Assembly (NCBI GenBank): GCA_963693315.1
Contig: OY856186.1
Coordinates: 130,634,451-130,698,450, forward strand
Length of the DNA stretch: 64,000 nucleotides
DNA from: Diogma glabrata
Lineage: Eukaryota > Arthropoda > Insecta > Diptera > Cylindrotomidae
Reading direction: 5' to 3'
Part shown: positions 1 through 10,730 of the stretch, piece by piece
Numbering within the stretch: position 1 is the stretch's first letter
Layout of the letters: each line of letters opens with the position of its first letter
Made by a program: the position numbers and the translations under genes
The notes under the pieces: model-generated
Database searches by the model: none
Seen by the model: only the letters and a program-made list of their open reading frames with translations
What the model was told of the DNA's origin: nothing

Positions 1-1997
1 TAGTAAAACCAAAACCGAAACCAAAACCAAGATTTATTATCTAGAAAAACCAATACCGAAACCAAAACCATAATTGGTCATTGAGAAAAACCAAAAACCA
101 AACCATTACAAATAATTTATGGTTTTCAGCCCTGATTCTAATCATATACCAAAAATTCTTAAAAATTCAAAAATTCAAACTTTTTCCAAAATTTTAAAAA
201 TATGGCAAAAATTATAACAATATCAAAAATTGAAACTTTTTCCAAAATTATAATAAATTCAAAAATTTAAAATTTTTCAAAATTCTAAAAATCTTCCAAA
301 AACTCTTACAAAATCAAAAATTGAAACTTTTTTCAAAATTTAGAATAAAAAATTAGAAATTAGAATTAGAAATCAAAAATTAGAATAAAATAAAATATTT
401 AAACTTTTTCTAAATTCTAATAATATTCCAAAAATTCTTAAAAATTCAAACTTTTTCCAGAACTCTAAAAATATTCCAAAAATTGTATCAATATTAAAAA
501 TTGAAACTTTTTCCAAAATTATAATAAAATCAAAAATTTAAAATTTTCAAAATTCTAAAAATATTCCAAAAATTCTTACAAAATCAAAAATTGAAACTTT
601 TTCAAAATTCCAAAAATATTTCAAAAACTATAACAAATTCAAAAATTTCCATGTTCAATTATATTTACGTAAACAAACAGCCAAATTTTTTTTCCAAAAA
701 ATTATCTGAAAAAATAAAAGAAATCATTTTTTTGACATACTTGACAACATTTTTTTGACAAACTTATATTGCCATAACTCTCAACCATAATAATAAAATT
801 TCATGTCAAACAAATAATTAATTTTATTTTTTTCCAAAAATTGGGGTAAAAAAATAAATAAAAATCTTTCTTGACACACTTGACAACATTTTTTTGACAA
901 ACATAGAATACCATAATCCTCTATAATAATAATAAAATTTCATGACATACAAATTATTTAATGTCATACAAAAAAGTAATTTTATTTTTTTCCAAAAAAT
1001 GGTAAAAAAATAAATAAAAATCTTTCTTTTGAACATTTTTTTTGGCAAACTTGACAACATTTTTTTGTCAAACTTATAAAACCATAATTCTCAATAATAA
1101 TAATAAATTCATTATTATTATTATTTAAGAGCTGAGCTCTTGTCGGTAGAGCAACTTCCAAGTTTCGCGGTTTTCCGCCAATGACTTCACCTCACTGTAC
1201 AACATGACATCTGCTTTCTCTTTGATTTGATCTATAAATGCTCTTCTTGGTCTTCCCCTTCCTCTCTTTCCTTCTACCTTTCCTTCTATTACGGTTTTCA
1301 TTAGATTGTCATGTCGTTCAAGGTGGCCAAACATTTTTCCTCTTCTACTTTTAATGGTGTTTAGGAAAAAAAAATAAAATAAAATAAATTCATATCATAC
1401 AGTTAATTAATTTTATTTCTTTACTGAAAATTGGGTAAAAAAATAAATAAAAATCTTTCTTTTGACACACTTGACAAAATTTTTTGACAAACTTATAATG
1501 TAATAATCTAGATTTTGGTCTCACATACCAATCCCTTACCGATCAAGATTTCTCCAAATGTTCCTAATCGTAATCACTTAAAATGAAAGTTTAATAAATG
1601 CCAAAAAATGGCATAAATAAATGCCAAAAAATGGCGTTTTATAAATGCAAAAATATGCAAATGCAAATTTCCTTGTTTTGACACACTTGACGATTTTTTT
1701 GACACACTTGACAGTTTTTTTGACACACTTCTGGTACAGTTATCGAACACATCGTCCTTTCGTCCTTTTTGGCTCTTCCCATTGAGTACACTTAGTTTTA
1801 GAAAAAAAAATTTTGAAATCCGTGCAGCGGTTTTCTAGATTTCGTAGGTTGTGACGGCCAGTCGACAGACAAGCTTACATTTTTTTTGCTCTTTTAGAAT
1901 CAGTAGGTCCTAAAACGTCGAGAAATGCCATAAAAGTGGGGGTAAGAATTTCGTTTTTAGCTCATGAATGTAATACTTAGGTCTTTCAGACCGAAGT
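1..1997 (-). mobile_element. HINE-like AT-rich repeat, copy 1 (truncated by window start)
   Basis: Non-coding interspersed repeat seen at least seven times here. On the minus strand the 5' end lies at 1997 and begins ACTTCGGTCTGAAAGACC, which can fold into a short hairpin. Next come a GC-richer block (about 1730-1920), a tandem ~140-bp zone rich in TTGACACACTTGACAACAT words, and a long zone of ~55-bp AAAAATTC-type words running to base 1. The 3' hairpin end lies outside the window. A non-LTR fragment sits inside at 1125-1362. I infer a non-autonomous Helentron-type element from the better preserved copies; no transposition protein is encoded. Confidence 0.7.
1125..1362 (-). pseudogene. Non-LTR retrotransposon, C-terminal tail of reverse transcriptase ORF
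   Basis: About 78 codons are open on the minus strand. The visible motifs are FGHLERH, then VIEGKVEGKRGRGRPRR, then an acidic stretch and a tryptophan (ETWKLL). This arrangement is typical of the extreme C-terminus, after the RT domain, of many insect RTE/Jockey-type ORF2 proteins. No RT or endonuclease domain is present, so it is a 5'-truncated remnant. The stop is followed on the minus strand by an (AAT)n run that merges with the host repeat's own AAT run, a plausible 3' tail. The clade cannot be fixed from so short a piece. Confidence 0.7.
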
Positions 1998-2190
1998 AAT
2001 AACTAAGGAGATTAAGCCTGGAAAATACTGAACGTCCTATAGAAATATAAAAATATAGAAAATATTAAAGCAATGAGATCGTATTTATTTATGTCGATTA
2101 ATAAATATATATCGATTTTTTGGTTAACCATATTGATTTGGCATTTTCAAAAATAAAAAATATAGCGATTTAAAGATGATCCTTGGGAAT

Positions 2191-2645
2191 GCTAACTTAT
2201 ACCACATTTACAGCGACATAGCAAATTAGTAGATAATATATTAAGTTTGCATCTTGTCGTATTTAATATGAGTTTACAGCGTAGATTGCAAATTAAATCC
2301 TTTATGGTATAAACACATTTTAATTTGTTTACTTTAAATTGGTATCTGTCAAACTTTTAAAAACGTATTGAGAAATATGATAACTAAACCATACCAGTAA
2401 TTATTTCTCTGATTGTTGAAAAATATTTGACGGAGAAAAAAAATTTCATCATTTAAAATTTTTAGGAACAGCAGACGGAGTAATAATCAAAGATTTCTAT
2501 TTGAAATGGTGTTTACAGCGTGCCTCTAATATCAATTTAAAAATAATTTGCTAACAGTGGCAAGCTCTTAAAATAAAAAGTATTTACAGCACAGATTTAA
2601 AGTACATCTACTAATCTGCTATGTTGCTATAAACGTAGTATTAGC
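2191..2645. mobile_element. Short foldback/MITE-like element, ~455 bp
   Basis: An imperfect terminal inverted repeat of about 42 bp pairs 2191-2235 with 2605-2645; both carry a GACATAGCAAATTAGTAGAT-type core. The interior repeats the word TTTACAGCG several times (near 2210, 2274, 2512 and 2583). It has no coding capacity and no clear target duplication. Likely a non-autonomous DNA element of unknown superfamily. Confidence 0.5.
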
Positions 2646-2951
2646 AAAATATATATTGACAAAATAAAAAATAATGTTATCAACAATAGTATTTTCTTTA
2701 AATAATTCATTACTAATTAGTCCGTGCTCTAATGGTGTTAAATAAAATTTAAAACGGTAAACGACAGTAATTTTCTGTTTAAAATGTAAACTGGTTCTAG
2801 TTGTTTGAGGCATTAAATTTATATAGAAAATTTATTGTATTGTGTTTTAACAGTAAGAAGTCAGCAAACATATCCAACAATTTTTCTAACTTACTCCATA
2901 ACTAAATTTATATAACATCACTTCTTTATTATATGTGAATTTAATAGTTAT

Positions 2952-3070
2952 TTACATATCGAGGGCGGAAAGTGGAAGATTACGCCTGCAGTTCATAATG
3001 AAGCCCGATACGAAGCGAGGGCTTTTATTGAACCAAGGGCGTAATCTTCCTTTCAGCCTGAGTGTATGTA
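2952..3070. repeat. Foldback island 1 (nested inverted repeat)
   Basis: The outer arms 2952-2986 and 3037-3070 are near-complementary around GGAAGATTACGCC. An inner hairpin pairs AAGCCC with GGGCTT around 3000-3023. The island is much richer in G and C than its flanks and is preceded by TAGTTATTTA, as are several other islands in this window. Confidence 0.65.
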
Positions 3071-3377
3071 CAACGTTTTACGCACAACTCCACAACTAAA
3101 TTGTAGAATAAATCAATTTTTGAATTTTTTAAACTCGCTAGACATTTTGAAAATTATACTAAACATGCTATGATTTTTTCTATAAACTTCATACAATAAT
3201 TTATTTCTTTGTTCTAATTTAATATTTATTTTCCGGGCGATTATTTTACAGGCGGCAAAGTAGAAAAATACACTAATGTTTTATATAGCAACGGGTGTTT
3301 ATTTTACAGGCGTAATGTTCAATTTTCAGCCACGATAACTAGGATTTAAAATGTGTTTTACGATTCGTTTGTGCGTA

Positions 3378-3484
3378 ATAGTTATTTAAGTATTAAGGGC
3401 AGTAAGAGTGTTTTACCGATTGAGGATATATGTTTTGATATCCGAAATCGGTAATACTCTTAATGCCCAAAATACTTATTACAT
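3378..3484. repeat. Foldback island 2
   Basis: Arms of about 50 bp (3378-3430 and 3436-3484) pair with few mismatches around a very short loop, through AAGTATTAAGGGCA, AAGAGT and ACCGAT segments. It begins with TAGTTATTTA. No coding potential. Confidence 0.7.
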
Positions 3485-3610
3485 TTTTTGCACGATCAAT
3501 AAAAATGCAATTAAAATTATTCAAATAATGAAATTCATTCACAAAATTCAAGTTTTAAAGAAAATTTCTTAAAATGTCATTTTAAAATAGTAAGCTTTGC
3601 GTTTCAAATT

Positions 3611-3815
3611 GAAATTTCAGCTAGGGGTCAAATACGAAACACCTGATCAGGGCCAGATATATTCGAATAAGGTTAACCCTAAAAGGGTATTCTAAATCAG
3701 GCCCGGAACAGGCCCACATCAAATTGCCCTAAAAGGGATTATCCTTGTAGGACTGACTAGGCCCTGATCATGCCCTGACTGTATTAAGGTTTTCCCTAAC
3801 TAATTTCTGCTCGGG
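3611..3815. repeat. GC-richer island with inverted GATCAGGGCC words
   Basis: About 200 bp of repeated, inverted short words (CCTGATCAGGGCC near 3643, GGCCCTGATCATG near 3760, and repeats of CCCTAAAAGGG). The ends are weakly inverted (GAAATTTCAGCTAGG against CTAACTAATTTCTG). Resembles a decayed MITE; superfamily unknown. Confidence 0.4.
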
Positions 3816-4022
3816 TGCTTACCGACAAATGATTTGTAAATGAAACTAGCTATGTTTATTTTCGGATCAGTAAGCATGCAAAATCGCCTGATCGTGCAAA
3901 AAATTATTTAAAACAAATTTCAAAAACAAACTTCTTCGAAACAAACTTCCAAAAATTTCGCCTTTGTTAATTTAAGCTGTTAAGCACTTTTTTAATTTCG
4001 ATCCGATTTGTTTTCACTATAA

Positions 4023-4123
4023 TAGTTATTTATTGATCTAGAACGAAAAGTGAAACTTCTAAGTACGAGCTCCGAAATTACTAGTGAGTACCTTTAAAAA
4101 CACTTTTCGTTTTAGGTAAATAC
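4023..4123. repeat. Foldback island 3
   Basis: Begins with TAGTTATTTA. Arms around GAACGAAAAGTG (4041-4052) and CACTTTTCGTTTT (4101-4113) pair, and the terminal TTTATTGATCT / AGGTAAATAC pairing is looser. The stem sequence differs entirely from islands 1 and 2, but the layout is the same. Confidence 0.55.
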
Positions 4124-4187
4124 AAAATTTTATTTCATACTGAAATTTATAAAAATAAAAAGAAATGAGTTTTAAATTTTGCTCAAA

Positions 4188-4255
4188 AAGTTGAACTTTA
4201 ACGTCCTAGGACTTTATAATATTGTATAAAGTCCTAGGACGTTAAAGTTCAACTT
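4188..4255. repeat. Perfect 31-bp inverted repeat
   Basis: 4188-4218 is the exact reverse complement of 4225-4255, with a 6-nt spacer. The core of each arm is CGTCCTAGGAC. Could form a cruciform or a transcript hairpin. No element boundaries are visible around it. Confidence 0.9.
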
Positions 4256-4856
4256 CTATTATCATTATCATTATCATTACTATTTAGTTATTTACTCTCT
4301 ATCATTTTGTGACTAGAAGCATCTCAAAGCATCATGTTTAGGATTTTACGTTGTGAATTGCATGCGGTTTTTATATAAGAATTTTGAATTATATTTTTTT
4401 GTGTATATTTTTCGAATACTTTCTTTCAACGATGTAGTGCAATGATATAATCATGTTATTTTTCATTCATTTAGGATCACCATTGATAGTAGTTGCAATT
4501 CCGTCAATGTTCCGCGTGTAGGATTAGCGTACCACGCTTTCCTTTAACGAATGTGTCAGATTTTTTCGATTTTGAATTTTTCTACAGAATTTGGAAAATC
4601 TATTCTATTTTTTCTAAATCTATTTTTTTTTTTGGAAAATCTATTCAAGTTTTGGAATTATTTTTATTTTTGATTTTTTTACAGAGGTTCTTAGAAAATT
4701 TATTTGAGTTTTGGAATTATTTTAATTTTTTGCTTTTTAGTAAGTTTTTTACACTATGCATAACAATGAAGTAGAGAAAAGGGTTTTTTAAAAAATTTTT
4801 TTTTCAAATATTTCAAGTTCTTTTGAATTTTTTTTTTTTTTATTTTATTTTATTTT
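4256..4856. other. AT-rich spacer, nothing recognised
   Basis: T-rich low-complexity sequence, including (ATCATT)-like words at 4260-4280 and repeats of a TTTTGGAATTATTTT word near 4630-4730. A 93-codon open frame on the plus strand is rich in F, L and I and looks like a by-product of T runs. No gene supported. Confidence 0.6.
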
Positions 4857-5721
4857 TTAATTTTTAGTCATCAACGCCTTGAACAGTCGGAACTTGTATT
4901 TTGTCACGTTCTTATAAGAATTCAACACATTTTTCAGCACAGAATTTAACATAATGTTAATTTATCTTCATTACTTGGGCCACGATTTGATAGTCAAATC
5001 AAATCACGTTCATCAATGTGTGCATTTTCATCAATAACAATGTCTCGGTACAATGGGTTATTTGATTTAAGCCAAACTAAAGCTGCGATTAATTTAATTC
5101 TGGAAACAGTGTAGTCGCGAGTAGAGTTTGCATTTTCTAAGCGTTCCGTTACTACTATAATATCAGCATCCAAGGTTGATCGAGATAAAAACGTAGGAAG
5201 TTTTGAAATGACGTCAAAAATGTCCAAGGCAAAAACGATTGCTTGGCCTTTAAATCCGTACTGCCCGTACAATCCAGGAAACTTGACAATTTTAAGAAAA
5301 GGGTGAATCCGAGACAAAAGACGTTGTTTTGCTTGAGAAAGTGCCTGAATTTCTGGTGGAATGTCGCCTGGGTCTAAATGGTTCCAGCAAGCTTTAGCAG
5401 GTGGAGTTGTTTTGTTACTTCTTAGGTGTGACTTGCAGTGGTGACAAGCTGTGAGGCGAACTTTATTTTTTAATTCAGGCGGCATCCAATCTCTAGGTTG
5501 GATTGGAATCTGGTAGTTTGACACTTGCTTGGGATAGCACTGCTTCGTAAAAATATCACATATTTTGTCTGCAAAAGTGTTAACTTCAACGTCAAAATCG
5601 TCGTAACAACAATTTTTAACTGTGGTAGTAAGCTGATTTTTTCTTCATCTGGATTTTCTTCTTGACGTTCTGCTTCTTTACGTGCGCTTCGGCGTTGATA
5701 TGCGTTTAAATTTGATAACAT
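4857..5721 (-). pseudogene. Helitron/Helentron replicase fragment with DUF6570-like domain
   Basis: The minus strand reads through an N-terminal RRSARKEAERQEE segment starting at 5721. It shifts frame in the A6 run at 5637-5642, then runs for about 200 codons to a stop near 4994. Visible motifs are CHHCKSHLRS, GDIPPEIQAL, SRIHPFLKI, GQYGFKGQ, SKLPTFL and ALVWLKSNNPLYRDI. They follow the DUF6570 layout found near the N-terminus of Helitron proteins. The 3' part decays: after a stop, another frame stays open from about 4958 to 4857 (NSVLKNVL, KYKFRLFKAL). Rep and helicase domains are absent, so this is a dead 5' fragment of an autonomous rolling-circle element. No terminal sequences were located. 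Confidence 0.8.
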
Positions 5722-6060
5722 ACAAATCCTGGCCGAAATTGGCGAAAATTTTTGAAATTGTTTATTTATCGAAAAAATACCTAATGCATAATTCTGTATA
5801 GTTTATCTATCGATCTTTATGTTGTGCAAATTTCAAGTCGGTATGTTAAGTAGATCGAGAGAATTTGAATATTTCCGATGAAAATCGATTTTTTTATTTA
5901 AACAACGAATAAACAATGAAAATTGTTAGTTAATATGATTTTCAAGTATTCTCATCGGATATACATATGCCTGCAAAGTTTCATTCGTTTTCATTGAATA
6001 TAAGGCAGTCAAATTAACATTACAAGATTTGATACAATAGTGTGCAGTAAAGAAAAGCGT
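5722..6060. other. AT-rich spacer upstream of the Helitron fragment
   Basis: May be the element's own 5' leader; no motif, repeat or reading frame recognised. Confidence 0.4.
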
Positions 6061-6356
6061 TTAATAATAACTAACTTGATCAATTAAAACGAAAAATCAT
6101 GCTATCAATTACTTGATAAAAATAAATGTTTTAATAAATTTATTTTTAATAAAAGAAACACTTGTTTCTATTTCGCAAATTATGATTTGCGAAATACAAA
6201 CAAGTGTGTTTGGCTAAACTACAATTTGTAGTTTAGCCAAACAAGTAGGCTAAACTACAAGTGTAGTTTAGCCTACTACAAGAGGCCCTCGGGTAGTAAA
6301 CGTTTCCCTCGGTAATTAACATCCTTATAATTCCCTTGATACCTAAGTAACTATTA
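6061..6356. repeat. Duplicated block, copy A
   Basis: Starts with TAACTAACTTGATCAATTAA and ends with the right half of a foldback island (6278-6356: AGGCCCTCGGGTAGTAAACG onward). The same block occurs at 7626-7860. In copy A the left half of the foldback is missing and three small palindromes (6159-6277) occupy its place. Confidence 0.75.
6159..6277. repeat. Three consecutive near-perfect palindromes
   Basis: Hairpin 1: 6159-6180 with 6185-6206, 22 bp with one mismatch. Hairpin 2: 6207-6224 with 6226-6243, 18 bp perfect with a 1-nt loop. Hairpin 3: 6244-6259 with 6262-6277, 16 bp perfect with a 2-nt loop. Hairpins 2 and 3 share GGCTAAACTACAA as stem sequence, so one appears derived from the other. 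Confidence 0.9.
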
Positions 6357-6864
6357 TGTTTAACTGATTTATTATGAGTCGTTTAGACCTTAGTTAACGA
6401 AATAATAATGACATTCTTAATTCCCAAGGGAATTATTATACAATTTGAAGTAAAAAAAAGTCCAAGCGGCAGAATGTCCGCTAGAAATAGGTAGATTTCG
6501 AGATCTGTTTTGTGTACAAGTAGAATCTGATGTATCAGATTAGTTTACAAACAGATTACAAATAGAACTAATTACAAACAGATATCGAACAAATTTAAAA
6601 AAAAAATTAGCTACATATAAGCAAAACTCCATCTATCCAATTTTGCAACAAACTAATATCAGATCTACCACAGAACATATGTGTGACAATATATGACACT
6701 ATATGAAAAACAAACGCCAACCTACTCTATATCATATGTCGTGCAACTACTGCAAAATATCAAAGAGTGTATTTCTAAGAAAAAAAAGTTTTTTTTTCTA
6801 TTCAAATCTTTTTATTTTTTTTTTCATTGACTGTTATAAGGTTTTTGCAAATTGGTTTCTTAGG
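6357..6864. other. AT-rich spacer, nothing recognised
   Basis: Contains short self-complementary words (TTCCCAAGGGAA near 6423) and T runs. A 61-codon open frame near 6703-6888 is F/K-rich and unconvincing. Confidence 0.5.
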
Positions 6865-7630
6865 TTTTGTTGCAAACTTTTTTGTTGAAGCCGACGAGTC
6901 AAAAATCTCTAACTGCAGAGGTTTATGTTTATAAGAAACGGATTAAAATGTTTCTACAAATTCTAAATTTATGAAGTTTTTAAAAATATTAGTATCCAAA
7001 CGGCCGTTATAACTTATTTAAAAAACCAATTTTTTTTCTAATATAAATCCTCTAGTTTCTTAACCATGTATTGGATTTAGCTGATTTACGAACTTATCAA
7101 AGATATTCATAAAACCCACATTTTTAAAATAAGATTTTTGATCTGGCCTTACAAATGCGACCGTGAGAGTGCCGGTTGTTTAAAAAAAATTTTTTTTTGC
7201 AAACTTTTTTGTTGGAACCGTTCACCGTTAGAGGTTCCTGTAACTGCAGAATTCTATTTTTAAAGTGAATTAATAAAAAAGATTCCAAATATTTTAAATT
7301 TGTTAATTTTTTTAAAATATTAGAATCCAAACGGCCGTTATACGGTTTTAGAAAATCAATTTTTTTAGAAAAAAGGCTCTAGAACTTGTCCAAGATATTA
7401 ATAGAACACACATGTACAGAAAATTTTTTTGATTTACCTCAACAAATACGACCGTGAGACCGGCACGTTTTCGTTATATCTCATATCGTTTATATACATA
7501 TTTATATAAATTTTTATTTTGTTTTTTGTCTCCGCTTATCATATTTAGTCGTTTGGCACAAAAATTGTTCCGAAATTCCGAGATGAGGCACATTACAATA
7601 GGTAGATTTTTATATGAAATCTACCTAATA
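6865..7630. repeat. Tandem ~320-bp module with GCGACCGTGAGAGTGCCG signature
   Basis: Two diverged units (about 6865-7190 and 7190-7460) share GCAAACTTTTTTGTTG, TCCAAACGGCCGTTATA and AAATACGACCGTGAGA-type blocks. An end module at 7480-7627 holds GTCTCCGCTTATCA, TAGTCGTTTGGCAC and a hairpin (TAGGTAGATTT / GAAATCTACCTA, 7599-7627). A third unit plus the same end module flanks the mariner element at 12.0-13.9 kb. Non-coding; origin unknown. Confidence 0.6.
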
Positions 7631-7860
7631 ACTAACTTGATCAATTAAAACGCAAAATCATGCTTGATAAAAATAAATGTTTTAGTTTAATAAATGTTTT
7701 AGGTAGTAAAAACTAAAATTATTTATGAATCACGTGAATTATTAGATGTCGATTACCTTGTGAAACTTACTAACCCTTGGGCCAGAGGCCCTCGGGTAGT
7801 AAACGTTTCCCTCGGTAATTAACGTCCTTATAACTCACTTGATACATAAATAACTATTAA
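7626..7860. repeat. Duplicated block, copy B, with complete foldback island 4
   Basis: Counterpart of 6061-6356. The island at 7716-7860 is a full imperfect inverted repeat of about 2 x 68 bp: 7717-7782 pairs with 7784-7858 through TTATTTATGAATC, GATTACC, AAACTTACTA and TTGGGCC. The centre reads GGGCCAGAGGCCC. Confidence 0.75.
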
Positions 7861-8948
7861 AGTCTCAAATTCTGTTCTTAATGTTTAAATTTTTAAATTT
7901 TGCTTTTTTTGATAAATGTTTTCTGTCCTACAAAATTTTTTGAAATACCAAATAATTAAGAGTGATGACAAATTATAAATAGGTGTTTTAATATGGCTAA
8001 ACGGACACGGAAACCATTATAAGGTCAACCATTTTTCTTGCTTTTCAATTGTCCGTTGTAGTCTCCAAAGTCATTTACATTTTATTTAAATGTTTTAAAA
8101 TACAGAAGGATGACACTGGCAATTTTTCAATTAATTTGTAAATTTTTCAATCAAATACATTTAGTTGAAAAGTAGAAAAATGTTTTACAATTTTACAATT
8201 TATGTTATATCAAATATTCTGAATATTTATATGTCATACCTTTGGTTTAAGTTACAAAGTCTAACAAACACAATATGTATTATATTTCACTTCATCAAGT
8301 TGGTTTTATTTTATTTTTTTTTCCTAAATTTTCAATTTAATACATTAACTTTGTATTTTCATGTTTAACAAGCAAACAAACAGTTTTAATATTAAACCCT
8401 CAAACTTATACAAAAATATCACAAATAACAAACAGTTTCTATAACAGCAGAAAGCACTGATGTTGAAGGAAATAATAAGAAAATTTCATTGATCTGTGAA
8501 AAAAATGAAATCTTTTTTAATTTTATTAAAAACAAAAGATTTCTTTAGAGTTCGTTTTTTAAGATTAGGATCCTTGCTGTTGGTTCCTTTTTTCAACTAA
8601 GTAGTTAAATTTGTTTACTTGAAAAATTTTACTATTTTTGAATTAATTCTTCAAACTCGATAAAACAAATTGATTGAATTGTAAAATTAATCCTCTATGG
8701 AACCGGGATCCTAGGTGAATTCCAGCATGGCCTACCCTTAATGCGACCACATTGATCAATGCAACAAATACGACTATACAACTCAGTCTTCCCACACAGT
8801 TCAAAAAGTAACTGCAATTTTTAAAGCAGGCCTTGCAATAGGAGCTATATATTATAGCAGGTTATTATTGAATTGCAAAGTAAATGTCGCATTAAAGCTA
8901 ATTTTAATGCATATCTACAAAATTTAAATCAACTCTTGCTTAATAATT
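7861..8948. other. AT-rich spacer, nothing firmly recognised
   Basis: Mostly low-complexity A/T. A GC-richer stretch at 8700-8810 has an open minus-strand frame with several cysteines (ELCGKTELY, CCIDQCGR, GRPCWNSP), but I cannot assign it to a family. Confidence 0.4.
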
Positions 8949-10545
8949 ACTTCGGTCTGAAAGACTTAAGTATTACATTCATGAGCCAAAAGTGAAATTC
9001 TTACCCCCACTTTTTTGGCATTTCTCGACGTTTAAGGACCTCCTGATTCTAAAGAAGCAAAAAAAAAAAATATATGTCTGTCTGTCGGCTAGCCGTCCGT
9101 CATTACCTACGCTGCAGGGAAAACCGATGGAGGGATTTCAAAATTTTTTTTTCTAAAAATAGGTATTCACAAGGGACAGGTCTGCAATACGCTGTGTTCG
9201 ATAACTGTACCGGAAGTGTGTCAAAAAAACCATTATGTGTGTCAGAAATAGCAAATTTTCATATTTTTGGCTTAAAAAACGTTCATTTTAAGTGATTACG
9301 AGTAGGAACATTAAATTTGGAGAAATCTTGATATTCGGGATTGGTATGTGAGATCAAAAACTAGATTATTGCATTGTAAGTTTGTCAAAAAAATGTTGTC
9401 AAGTGTGTCAAAAGAAAGATTTTTATTTATTTTTTACCTAATTTTTTGGAAAAAAAATAAAATTAATTGTTTGTTTGAAATGAAGTTTTATTATTATTAT
9501 TGAGAATTATGGCATTATAAGTTTGTCAAAAAAATGTTGTCAAGTGTGTCAAAAGAAAGATTTTTATTTATTTTTTTACCCAATTTTTGAAAAAAAAAAA
9601 TAAAATTAATTGTTTATTTGAAATGAGATTTTGTTATTATTATTGAGAATTATGGCATTATAAGTTTGTCAAAAAAATGTTGTCAAGTGTGTCAAAAGAT
9701 TTTTATTTAGTTTTTTACCCCAATTTTTTGGAAAAAAAATAAAATTGTTTCTTTGAAATGAAATTTTATTATTATTATTGAGAATTATGGCATTATAAGT
9801 TTGTCAAAAAATAATGTCAAGCGTGTCAAAAAATAATTACATTTATTTTTTAGCCAATTTTTTGGAAAAAAAAATGTAGCTGTTTTTATGACGTAAATGT
9901 AATTTAAAATGAAGTTGGACATGGAAATTTTTGAATTTGTTATAGTTTTTAAAATATTTTTGGAATTTTGAAAAAGTTTGTATTATTGATTTTGTAATAA
10001 TTTTTGCAATATTTTTAGAATTTCGGCAAAAGTTTTAATTTTTGATTTTGTAAGAATTTTTGGAATATTTTTAGAATTTTGAAAAATTTTTTATTGTTGA
10101 TATTATTATAATTTTTGGAATTTGGAAAAAATTTTCAATATTTGATTTTGTAATAATTTTTGCAATATTTTTAGAACTTTGGAGAAAGTTTGAATTTTTA
10201 AGAATTTTTGAAATATTATTGGAATTTAGAAAAAATTTAAATATTTGATTTTATTCTAATTTTTGGAATTTTGAAAAAGTTTGATTTTATTAATTTAACA
10301 ATATTTTTGGAATTTTGATTATAATTTTCCGGCAACGTATTGATGTTTCGTGTTAGTTTTGTAATAAATTTTTAAACAGAGATACTTGTACGTTAACAAA
10401 GTGTTATGTTTGATATACATCGCTGCCCAAAACTAAAAATCCATGTCCTCATAAAAGTTTTTTGCCGAAAACTATATCAAAATCCTTTACCTTGACCGAA
10501 GTCTTGATATCTCAGAGCTGTGAGATTTCAGCCCCTCCATATTTT
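8949..10545 (+). mobile_element. HINE-like repeat, copy 2 (end-to-end)
   Basis: The best single copy for defining the family. The 5' end ACTTCGGTCTGAAAGACTTAAG lies at 8949. A GC-richer 5' block follows (about 9010-9230, including GATAACTGTACCGGAAGTGTG). Four tandem units of ~140 bp start near 9380, 9521, 9664 and 9799, each beginning GTTTGTCAAAAAAATG. Then comes an AT zone of ~55-bp TTTTTGGAATATTTTTAGAA words. The 3' end has GACCGAAGT, the inverted copy of the 5' terminus, followed by the hairpin ATCTCA-GAGCTG-TGAGAT and TTTCAGCCCCTCCATATTTT. This asymmetric inverted repeat plus 3' hairpin and central tandem repeats match the described layout of Helentron-associated elements. That classification is inference. 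Confidence 0.8.
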
Positions 10546-10730
10546 ATTTTTATAGAACTGCTAGAAGTTTGAATGCATCGTGCTACAATAATAAATAAAT
10601 AATCGTTTTTTTTCGTTAGGTGCAAAAATGTTAACCGAACTTAAGATTTTTTTCTTTGTTTATTTGTTTTGTACATAATTTTTATGTTTGAATTATTTTT
10701 TTGTGGTAAAGTGTCTATTTCATAAATAGA

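Noticed and set aside
1..2000. CRISPR-like array from regularly spaced repeats
   Set aside because: The units are long AT-rich tandem words without conserved short repeats and unique spacers, in a eukaryotic context.
4493..4774. 93-codon plus-strand frame with F-rich repeats
   Set aside because: Arises from T runs; no signal peptide, domain or conservation evidence.
8700..8810. Cysteine-containing minus-strand frame (CCIDQCGR, GRPCWNSP)
   Set aside because: Looks coding-like but too short and not assignable; no boundaries found.
9074..9295. 73-codon frame in the HINE-like 5' block, with a counterpart in copy 3
   Set aside because: It recurs only because the repeat recurs; other copies carry stops and indels in it, so protein coding is not supported.
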